A stretch of DNA of 9,617 bases from Clostridia bacterium (GTDB taxonomy: Bacteria > Bacillota_E > SLMV01 > PUMD01): the NCBI GenBank assembly GCA_007128555.1, contig SKXF01000149.1, positions 1-9,617 on the forward strand, in the 5' to 3' direction. The position numbers were made by a program, and so were the translations under genes. The notes beneath the pieces were generated by a model that ran no database searches, was not told the origin of the DNA, and saw nothing but the letters and a program-made list of their open reading frames with translations. Of this stretch, positions 1-5,672 are shown in pieces (the first letter of the stretch is position 1; each line of letters begins with the position of its first letter).

Positions 1-1
1 A

Positions 2-235
2 CTGGAAGCTGCGACCCGGGTCTCAGCGGAGATCCTCGACATGGACGACCGGCTGGGCACCCTGGAGGAGGGGAAGCTGGCCGACGTCGCCGTTTTCGAC
101 GGCAGGCCTGATGAGGACCTGGATGATCTGGCGGAAGTGAACCTGGTAATTCGCGACGGCCACGTGATCGTGGAGATGGGCCAGGTGGTCATACCCAGGC
201 ACGGGGCCAAACCCATGGACAAGCCCAGTACGTGA
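2..235 (+). CDS. Amidohydrolase family protein, C-terminal fragment (5' end outside window)
   Basis: The reading frame is open from the window edge and ends at a TGA (233-235), giving about 77 residues. The sequence AATRVSAEILDMDDRLGTLE followed by EGKLADVAVFDG and then LVIRDGHVI is the typical C-terminal end of metal-dependent amidohydrolases (imidazolonepropionase-like, COG1228). In these enzymes the final helix 'AT..AAEILG..D.LGTLE.GK.ADL' leads back into the small beta-sandwich domain, where 'DG.P..D...L..V..VI.DG' forms the last strands. The metal ligands of the TIM barrel lie upstream of the window, so neither the substrate nor catalytic competence can be judged. The family includes enzymes that hydrolyse C-N bonds in cyclic amides and dipeptides (for example Xaa-Pro or Xaa-Arg dipeptidases). 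A prolidase-type activity would fit the peptidases further along, but that is speculation. A GC-rich hairpin follows 14 nt after the stop. Confidence 0.8.
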   Translation: MEAATRVSAEILDMDDRLGTLEEGKLADVAVFDGRPDEDLDDLAEVNLVIRDGHVIVEMGQVVIPRHGAKPMDKPST

Positions 236-249
236 ACCGACACGCTTAA

Positions 250-274
250 GAGGGCGGCCCCCAGGGTCGCCCTC
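250..274 (+). terminator. Hairpin downstream of the amidohydrolase gene, possible terminator
   Basis: GAGGGCG (250-256) pairs perfectly with CGCCCTC (268-274) around an 11-nt loop, beginning 14 nt after the amidohydrolase stop codon. No U-run follows (the next bases are CGGTGTGC). It is therefore at best a weak or factor-assisted terminator, or a stabilising 3' end structure. Confidence 0.4.
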
Positions 275-356
275 CGGTGTGCATTCCGGCAGCAACAGCG
301 GCATAGGATCCTCAACGGCAAGTGCCTGGGCATCGGCTACCGCATGAACGGAGTCG

Positions 357-442
357 GTCTACCGTTCAAAGGCCTGCTCGAGCGTAATGCACCGCATCCA
401 ACGTCTTCTGTCTGCGTCTTTCAGCCTCGTAGAAGCCGTCAA
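357..442 (-). pseudogene. Possible broken minus-strand small gene with a good RBS
   Basis: On the minus strand a GGAGGAG (455-449) lies 6 nt before a TTG codon (442). The frame reads about 28 residues (TASTRLKDADRRRWMRC then ITLEQAFER) to a TAG at 359-357. Beyond the TAG the same frame continues with protein-like text (DSVHAVADAQALAVEDPMPL) to about 300. This could be the start of a decayed gene whose first part was cut by a nonsense mutation, or simply chance. I do not recognise a family. The otherwise gene-free interval 275-561 holds nothing else that I can support. Confidence 0.22.
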
Positions 443-561
443 AATCGTCTCCTCCAACCTTTTATTTCGCGTTTTATGCGGCATAGATGCGCATCCCCAA
501 GGACCAGGCTTGGATTGACGAACTTGCGATTCGCCCGGTTTCCTGCAACGATAGATCAGAC

Positions 562-598
562 GGCGGTCGTGGACACCCGCCATACCAAAACAAGGAGG
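562..598 (+). ncRNA. PreQ1 class I riboswitch controlling queT
   Basis: The element sits immediately before the QueT-like gene and has the layout of the class I preQ1 aptamer. P1 is GGCGG (562-566) paired with CCGCC (577-581). The loop UCGUGGACA (567-575) is followed by an unpaired C (576), in the position of the cytosine that pairs with preQ1 in known structures ('ACAC' directly before the 3' P1 strand). The A-rich tail AUACCAAAACAAGG runs from 582. The tail closely resembles that of the Thermoanaerobacter tengcongensis aptamer (AACAAAACAAGG), as I recall it. The tail merges with the ribosome binding site AGGAGG (593-598), 8 nt before the ATG at 607. When preQ1 binds, the tail is pulled into the P2 pseudoknot and the RBS is expected to be masked. 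Control is thus most likely translational, because no terminator stem lies between the aptamer and the start codon. The class call comes from motif and gene context; P2 pairing was not computed. Confidence 0.87.
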
Positions 599-606
599 TC
601 CTGACA

Positions 607-1074
607 ATGAGATTCTGGATCCGAGCTGCCATCATATCGGCAGTGTATGTGTCAGTGACTGCACTCTTCGCACCCATATCCTTCGGTCCGATGCAGGTCC
701 GAATCGCGGAGTCCCTGGCCTTGCTGCCCTTTCTCTGGGCCGAGGCCGTACCCGGGCTGTTCATCGGGTGCCTGCTGGCAAACGCCCTCTGGGGCCTGGG
801 AGCCGTTGACATCGGGTTGGGAAGCCTGGCGACGCTCCTGGCAGCACTACTGACGCGACGAATGCCAAGCATATGGCTGGCCGCGGTTCCCCCCGTGATT
901 GTGAACGGGCTGGTCGTGGGAGCGTACCTGACCCTGTGGTTTCCCGTTCCCCTGGTCTGGTCCATGGCCTACGTGAGCCTGGGGCAGGTCGTGGCTTGTT
1001 TCGGCCTGGGCATCCCACTGGTGATTCTTCTGCGAAGGCTGGAACAGCGAGGAGATATCCAAAGAGCGCCTTGA
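607..1074 (+). CDS. queT: QueT family queuosine-precursor transporter
   Basis: This is a 155-residue, very hydrophobic protein with about five predicted membrane segments. It matches the QueT family (PF06177, COG4708), small membrane proteins thought to take up the queuosine precursor preQ1 (possibly as an ECF-type S component). Diagnostic motifs are ALFAPISFGPMQVRIAESLA (20-39, the family's 'apisFGp.QfR.sEaL'), GLFIGCLLAN (50-59), VDIGLGSLATLLAALLT (67-83) and PPVIVNGLVVGAYL (95-108). The start is set at 607 because AGGAGG (593-598) lies 8 nt upstream. The same frame could open at ATG 487, but the added 40 residues are hydrophilic, have no RBS and would run through the riboswitch. Regulation is almost certainly by the preQ1-I riboswitch overlapping its RBS. 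No queuosine biosynthesis genes are in view, so the organism may salvage preQ1. A strong terminator follows 5 nt after the stop, so the gene is transcribed alone. Confidence 0.93.
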   Translation: MRFWIRAAIISAVYVSVTALFAPISFGPMQVRIAESLALLPFLWAEAVPGLFIGCLLANALWGLGAVDIGLGSLATLLAALLTRRMPSIWLAAVPPVIVNGLVVGAYLTLWFPVPLVWSMAYVSLGQVVACFGLGIPLVILLRRLEQRGDIQRAP

Positions 1075-1079
1075 ACGAT

Positions 1080-1112
1080 GGGGGGCGTGGGAGGATCGCG
1101 CCCCCCTTCCTT
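1080..1112 (+). terminator. Rho-independent-type terminator of queT
   Basis: GGGGGGCG (1080-1087) pairs perfectly with CGCCCCCC (1099-1106), and the stem can extend two more pairs (U-G, G-C). It is followed by TTCCTT and lies 5 nt after the queT stop codon. The tail is a broken pyrimidine run rather than pure U. It also lies right at the end of the minus-strand permease fragment, so it may serve both strands. Confidence 0.75.
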
Positions 1113-1241
1113 CAGAACAACAGCCCGAAGAGATAGGCGGCTGCAACGCTTGCGACGTACAGGAAAGCAATATAGAGGACCACCGCGCGGACACTCGCAA
1201 TGATCAACACGGCACTCAGGGTGGCACCGTCAGACCGGGTA
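1112..1241 (-). pseudogene. C-terminal remnant of a membrane protein, probably a COG0701-type permease
   Basis: On the minus strand the frame ending at 1112 encodes about 43 residues that end in a hydrophobic helix: TLSAVLIIASVRAVVLYIAF then LYVASVAAAYLFGLLF and a TGA stop. The '..VR.VVLY......A..LFG.LF' ending resembles the last transmembrane helix of ArsP/YraQ-type permeases (PF03773, UPF0718). Going upstream, the protein-like sequence stops at about 1241, where the 3' end of a group II intron-like element begins. The same frame happens to stay open through the intron-like sequence (to about 1321), but those residues do not look like protein. No 5' part of the gene is found beyond the intron relic. 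The family call on so short a fragment is uncertain; another polytopic membrane protein is possible. Confidence 0.45.
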
Positions 1242-1312
1242 ATGTAAGAGGCGGGGTCACGCCCGCCATCCCCCCACACCACCGGACATGCGGCTCCGCA
1301 TCCGACGATTCG
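1242..1312 (-). mobile_element. Degraded group II intron, 3' end (domains V and VI)
   Basis: Read on the minus strand, GTCGGATGCGGAGCCGCATG continues TCCGGTGGTGTGG (about 1305-1274). This matches the 3' part of bacterial group II introns, where domain V (CCGGATGCGG...CCGCATGTCCGG) is followed by 'GGTGTG' and a domain VI hairpin. Here the domain VI-like hairpin is GGCGGG (minus, 1267-1262) with CCCGCC (1255-1250), followed by CCTCTTACAT at 1251-1242, like the pyrimidine-rich branch region and 3' splice end (often CCTACTCGAT). The catalytic GAGCCG start of domain V is not intact (TCGTCGG here), and no intron-encoded reverse transcriptase/maturase is present on either strand. The element is therefore probably dead. 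It may extend on the minus strand up to about 1640-1720, but I cannot place the 5' end (no clear GUGYG). Confidence 0.55.
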
Positions 1313-2319
1313 ACCCTGCAAGGGGTACCATTACCCGATCCGAATCCCTCGCCTCGATCTGCCATTTCGTGGGCCCACTTATAAGCAGTCCTGTCTTGCG
1401 AAGGAGGCCCTCTCCCGCTTCCCTACTTGTGACTTATCAACATGCCGCTCCCTTTACACCAAGGAGGCCACGGGTATCCTCCCTGATTGCTTCGATCCCG
1501 TGATTGCGCCTTCGCCAAACTGGCTTTATCTTGGCCCTCCTAACTCCGGCTCTCCCAGCCATGTCCGTCGGCCATGCTATGACGATACATCAGTCGGGAT
1601 TCCCTTCTAATACGGCCTTGTCCTCGCTGAGATCGGTACGGACACGGAATCGCTCCCGACCGGTGTTCATTTGACATCGTGGGCTGTGGGCGCCCGGGAA
1701 GCAATGAAAGTGCAGGCAAACGTAAGAGTGGTCAAACCCGTTTAAGAACAACTAGCACGTGTGAGCCACGCTGGCGCGCCGCTCACGATGCTGCCGGAAC
1801 TCGCAGCACGCACCTGTCTGTCCAAAATAGAGAATGATTGCTCAACGCAGCTCCAAACGCGCTGTGCCTGTGGCACATACGATGCTTGTGTGCATACACG
1901 CCAGGTTGAAGTCCCAGGTTCCTGTGAAGATCCAAGACACGGTCTCTGTGACCAGCTCCGAAAGGATGCGGTTCTCCCCTTTCCACCTCAATACGATAGT
2001 AAAGCCGAACTATGTTCATACGGATCAGTCGGATAGGTGGCCGGAGCAGAGTGTAAAAGCTAAGTTTATCTGAGCTATAGCTGGGGTGTTTTGCTCGGAG
2101 TAAATGAGCTTATATTTCATAGAAGAGGCCATCTCTGGAAGAATCAGGGGGTGGTCTTTCGTATTTGTGGTATTGATGTTTTGGGAGGTGGAGGCGAGAG
2201 CTCCAGCTTCGTGTTGGTTGACCGCCGCGCGATAGATGGAGCTCTCCCTAACAAGCATGGTCATTATAGAATACTTGGGACAAGGCATCAAGCAGTACCT
2301 TCAGAAATACCTTCCCCTG
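1313..2319. other. About 1 kb without a recognisable gene
   Basis: I see no supportable coding sequence on either strand. All open frames are short, lack a matching RBS and show no familiar motifs. The part from 1313 to about 1720 may be the remaining body of the degraded group II intron (minus strand). The part from about 1760 to 2030 is ordinary mixed sequence. From about 2035 to 2290 the base composition becomes clearly richer in A and T than the surrounding DNA, with a minus-strand frame (2291-2025, 88 codons) that matches nothing I know. Such patchiness suggests decayed or inserted DNA. Confidence 0.5.
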
Positions 2320-2371
2320 ATCCGTGATCCCACTTCCGGCACTCTACGGCCGAAGACTAAGTATCACGGAT
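2320..2371. repeat. Inverted repeat forming a long hairpin
   Basis: ATCCGTGAT (2320-2328) is repeated perfectly in inverted orientation as ATCACGGAT (2363-2371). Inside it, CTTCCGGC (2333-2340) pairs with GCCGAAG (2350-2356) with one bulged C. The whole 52-base stretch can thus form one long hairpin. It lies only 6 nt from the hairpin at the 3' end of the peptide-binding protein gene. It could be part of a bidirectional termination region or the remnant end of a mobile element. Confidence 0.5.
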
Positions 2372-2376
2372 GGAGA

Positions 2377-2425
2377 GGGAGTCGACCGGGAGCCCAAGAA
2401 GAAGGGCATGTCCCGGCCCACTCCC
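2377..2425 (-). terminator. Multi-tiered hairpin after the peptide-binding protein gene
   Basis: Three nested perfect stems stack here: GGGAGT (2377-2382) with ACTCCC (2420-2425), CCGGGA (2386-2391) with TCCCGG (2411-2416), and GCCC (2392-2395) with GGGC (2404-2407) around an 8-nt loop. On the minus strand it begins 23 nt after the TAA of the substrate-binding protein gene and is followed by TCTCC, not a clean U-run. Its position and stability make it the likely transcript end or a 3' stabilising structure. Confidence 0.55.
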
Positions 2426-2448
2426 TGTTACGCGACAGATCACAGTGG

Positions 2449-4080
2449 TTACTGCCCGGCCTGAGTATCCCACACCTCATGGAGCAGCTGGAGGACGCCA
2501 GCTGGCTCGCTGGTCATGCCACGAAAGCGAGAAGCCACTGTGCTGCTCTGGAGCCCGTGCCACAGGAATACCACACCCTGCTCACGCGAAATTATCTCCG
2601 CGTACTCGTCGTAGTACACTTTCCGCTCGTCAGGGTCGAGGACGCTCCGCCCGCGATCCAATGCGTAGTCAACACGCTCGTTGCTGTACTGGCCCATCGC
2701 GAAGCCACCCTCAGTGTGGAAGATGTAGTGATGGTCGGGATCTGGGCTGGCGCCGAACGATACGATACAGGCGTCGTACTCTCGGGTCTCAGTCAGGCGT
2801 TCCAAGAGCAGAGACCACTCAGTCTCCTGAATGTTGAGTTTGATGCCCACCTGATGTAGCCAGTTCTGTATCATGACAAGGACGTTGATCCTCAGCTCGT
2901 CACCAGCACGCGCCATCGCATCAAACTCGAAGGGCTGGCCATCCCGAACCAAGATACCGTCGGCACCTGGCTCCCAACCCAGATCGGTCAGCAGTTCCAG
3001 GGCCTTGTCGGGATCGTGCCGGATCCTGGTCAGCACGTCTGGGTTGTAGAAGAAACCATAGGCCGGCGAGTAGGGGCCGTCGGCGATCACGCTTGAATGT
3101 GGCACGATACTCTCGCAAATGGCCTCCTTGTCAATCGCGTAGGCGATGGCCTGCCGCGCCCGGTAGTCAGAGAAGAAGGGATGATTGCAGTTGAGGATCA
3201 GCATCTGGAAGTTAGTGAGCGCGTAGTTGAGAACATCAATATCCGACCTCTCCCGCATGGCTGGGATATCCTCCTCGGGTACCCCCGTATTCAAGTGAAT
3301 CTCTCCTGTTTCTATGGCGATCTGGCGCACCGAATCCTCCAGGATCACCACGAACTCAACGCGGTCCAGGTAGGGTCGACCTTCCCAGTAGTCTTCAAAG
3401 TGCTCGAGAACGATCTTCTCGTCAGGTTGCCAGCTCACAAACCGGAAGGGCCCAGTACCCAGCGGATATCTATTGTAGTTCTCCAAACCATGTTCTTCCA
3501 CGTGATGCTTGGCGACAATGCCGCGGCATCCCACCTTATCGAGCAGGGACGCGTATGGCTCCTTGGTGACGAGAAGAATGGTGTAGTCATCCAGGACCTC
3601 GACCTTGTCGATAGGTGCAAGATCTCCCACGCGGGGTGACTTGGTGGCAGGATCCATCATCAGTTCATAGGTGAACTTCACGTCCTCGGCGGTAAACTCT
3701 ACACCGTCATGCCACTTGACGCCACGACGCAGGTGAAAGGTCCATGAAAGACCGTCCTCCGAGGTCTCCCAGCTCTCCGCTAGGAGCGGTGTAAGCTCGT
3801 TGTTGTAACGATAGCCGACGAGACCCTGGTGGATCGTTGTGTTGACAGCGTTGGACGGCCCATCGGTACTCATGAATGGATTGAGGTGGGTAACGTCGGC
3901 AGCCTGCGCTATGATGAATGTACCACCGTAGCGCGGTTCATCGTCGCCGGGTTCCGAGGGTTCACCGGGCTCTGTGGGAGACGCCGGCTCCTCGGCTCCG
4001 GTGCAGCCGACTACCACCATGGCCAGAACTAGCATGGCGGCAACCAGCAACGGCAGGTTCCATCTACGGATACATGACAT
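2449..4080 (-). CDS. ABC transporter substrate-binding lipoprotein, family 5 (peptide/oligopeptide type)
   Basis: This 543-residue protein has the usual length and order of SBP family 5 (PF00496; DppA/OppA-like). A basic, hydrophobic signal sequence ends in the lipobox VVGC with Cys26 as the lipid anchor. A Pro/Ser/Glu-rich linker follows (about 28-48), so the protein is expected on the outer face of the cytoplasmic membrane. The family signature is AESWETSEDGLSWTFHLRRG followed by VKWHDGVEFTAEDVKFTYE. Further marks are LGTGPFRFVSW, EDYWEGRPYLDRVEF, ARQAIAYAIDKEAI and NWLHQVGIKLNIQETEW. The start is supported by AAGGAGGAGA a few bases upstream of the ATG. These proteins capture peptides (less often nickel, sugars or antibiotics) and deliver them to an ABC permease; the ligand cannot be read from sequence. 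No cognate permease or ATPase lies nearby. The upstream neighbour is a broken permease of an unrelated family, so this receptor is an orphan here and must use a transporter encoded elsewhere. The two M24 peptidases nearby fit peptide use. Confidence 0.93.
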   Translation of the reverse strand: MSCIRRWNLPLLVAAMLVLAMVVVGCTGAEEPASPTEPGEPSEPGDDEPRYGGTFIIAQAADVTHLNPFMSTDGPSNAVNTTIHQGLVGYRYNNELTPLLAESWETSEDGLSWTFHLRRGVKWHDGVEFTAEDVKFTYELMMDPATKSPRVGDLAPIDKVEVLDDYTILLVTKEPYASLLDKVGCRGIVAKHHVEEHGLENYNRYPLGTGPFRFVSWQPDEKIVLEHFEDYWEGRPYLDRVEFVVILEDSVRQIAIETGEIHLNTGVPEEDIPAMRERSDIDVLNYALTNFQMLILNCNHPFFSDYRARQAIAYAIDKEAICESIVPHSSVIADGPYSPAYGFFYNPDVLTRIRHDPDKALELLTDLGWEPGADGILVRDGQPFEFDAMARAGDELRINVLVMIQNWLHQVGIKLNIQETEWSLLLERLTETREYDACIVSFGASPDPDHHYIFHTEGGFAMGQYSNERVDYALDRGRSVLDPDERKVYYDEYAEIISREQGVVFLWHGLQSSTVASRFRGMTSEPAGVLQLLHEVWDTQAGQ

Positions 4081-4123
4081 GAACTTATCTCCTCCTTAGT
4101 GATTTTACCAGGGTACGCCAGTT

Positions 4124-4154
4124 CTGGATGTCCTCGAACCGAGGTGCATCCCAG
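4124..4154 (-). promoter_or_regulatory. Hairpin in the leader of the peptide-binding protein gene
   Basis: On the minus strand GGATG-CA-CCTCG-GTT-CGAGG-A-CATCC folds with two perfect 5-bp stems (4151-4126) and can extend by two pairs past a bulge. It lies about 45-75 nt upstream of the ATG of the substrate-binding protein. It does not match a riboswitch or T-box class that I know, and no terminator follows it, so a regulatory role is only a guess. Confidence 0.3.
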
Positions 4155-4265
4155 TGAAGGAATGCTTCTCCCTGTTGTGGCGGACCAAACTGGCCCAAAA
4201 TGCGGAGAGCTGTGCCACGCGCGCGCCTGTCCGACCGTCCGGGTTGTCGGCTGGGTCAGAGATGT

Positions 4266-5353
4266 TTAACGCAGCCGGAACAGCTGTGAAGATGGCAAGA
4301 CTTCTTGCTTAATATACACTTTTACTCGGTCTATGTGAATGCCGTCGATGGAATTCAGTAGTCCATACCCGCGTACAACGGTTAGACACAATGGAAGGGC
4401 CAGCCCCTCTACGAGTATGCTGCTACTAGCAGTAGCTGGTAGCAAGTCCGTTAGAGGAGCCAGCATAGTGAAGGATACTAACTTCTTCGGTCTACGGCGT
4501 TGCGGGCAATGCCAAGCTCGACCAGGAATACCGTCAGTGGAACAGCACTGGCCACCGACGTGTACAGAGGCGTGTCAAGGGCAGCCGCTTGAAGTGCGCC
4601 CCACGCCCTTCCTGCTCCAAATACCGTGCTGATCCACTCCGTTGACACCAGGGCCTCGACAGCACCTCAGGAAGAGAACGTATATGGGCAGCAGGTTGCG
4701 AAGGGAATCCAGCAGAACGGGGACAGCCCTGAGCGTCTTGCGAACCCAGGTCGGCTTCACAACAGGCTGCGGTCGAAAGATCGGCGGCACAACACGTGGC
4801 ATCATCGGCGAAGGTTGGCTTCTGCCGGGTGGAGGACGGACAGAGAGCAATCGGGGGTCTCAGCAAATTCGGACCTGTATCCGCCCACATCAAGCGTCAC
4901 TGGAACCCGGGACTGTCCGGCGAGAAGGCCCACCGCCTGCAGGTAATCTACCAGGAGTCCCCCTCCCACCCCAGGACAAGGCCTACCAGGAGCTTGGTAA
5001 CGGCCATATCCCAGCCCAGGGTCCCACCGATCAGCAGGAAGTCCGTCGGACCCATGATGGGAGAGGCGATCAGCGAGGCAAACACGGGACCTCAGGGCAC
5101 ACCATCTGCCAGGAGCGGTATCATAATCGATACTGTGCCACAGGAACACAGGGGCGTGCTCACAGCAGCGGCTGTCGCGATCACAATCGGCCAGGGACCA
5201 GCAGTAGCAAAGAGTTTCCGCAGCCGGGCTGCGGGTATCGCACTCTGAAGGGGTGCCGCCAGCACGATGCCCGAGGAGATAGGGCCCGATGCGCATTCCA
5301 CTGTACTGCGCATAACTTGCAATGTCCCGGATGACTTCAACCATGTAGATCAT
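4266..5353 (-). pseudogene. UPF0718/COG0701 permease (YraQ/ArsP-like), broken by frameshifts and a TGA
   Basis: Pieces of one permease follow each other in order on the minus strand but in changing frames. They span about 360 codons, the normal family length. N-terminus from ATG 5353: MIYMVEVIRDI and GPYLL. After a frame change near 5270: GIVLAAPLQSAIPAARLRKL, then STPLCSCGTVSIMIPLLADG, which holds the family's conserved CSCG. An in-frame TGA (5094-5092) precedes GPVFASLIASPIMGPTDFLL. A frame change near 4970 leads to GGGLLVDYLQAVGLL, and another to LRAVPVLLDSLRNLLPIYVL (about 4735-4675). Another near 4666 leads to STEWISTVFGAGRAWGALQA, DTPLYTSVASAVPLTVFLVE. A last change leads to VSFTMLAPLTDLLPATASS (about 4484). 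The two halves are the internal repeat of the family, whose members export arsenicals or have unknown substrates. A functional product is impossible as written. Its exact ends are approximate. Confidence 0.82.
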
Positions 5354-5476
5354 GCCCCTCAAGGGCCTGCCCGGTCCCCCGAAAGAAGTCGCGTCCCGGG
5401 CCACCATGGAAGATACCGGCGCCGACCGTCCCCTGCGCTGGGACTGCTGGCCGCACCGCCCCCACGTCTCAATAGG

Positions 5477-5482
5477 ATTATA
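5477..5482 (-). promoter_or_regulatory. Possible -10 box of the former permease gene
   Basis: On the minus strand a perfect TATAAT occupies 5482-5477, about 125 nt upstream of the pseudogene's ATG, in the divergent gap before the first M24 gene. The -35 position 17 nt upstream reads TCTGGC, a poor match to TTGACA, so support is weak. Confidence 0.28.
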
Positions 5483-5672
5483 TGGCCACTGTAGGTTACG
5501 CCAGACCCAGCCGTCAAGATCAACCAACAGCCCCATCGCCTGCCAGGTTTCCTCTCAGGGGGATGATGGCCTTGAGATCTCTCAGCCCGGGCAAGACTTC
5601 TGGCTTCGACAGCGAATACAGAGTACGGGCCAGAGGCATGAGTGCAGATCTGACCGGGAAAGGATGGATTCT

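Noticed and set aside
487..606. N-terminal extension of queT from ATG 487
   Set aside because: It has no RBS, is hydrophilic and unlike QueT proteins, and crosses the riboswitch. ATG 607 has AGGAGG at the proper distance.
2236..2859. 207-codon plus-strand open frame
   Set aside because: Most of it is antisense to the SBP5 lipoprotein. The non-overlapping part (2236-2448) shows no recognisable domain or RBS.
5352..5672. Long N-terminal extension of the first M24 gene
   Set aside because: The added sequence is Pro/Arg-rich shadow text opposite the start and upstream region of the permease pseudogene. The M24 fold begins after ATG 5673.
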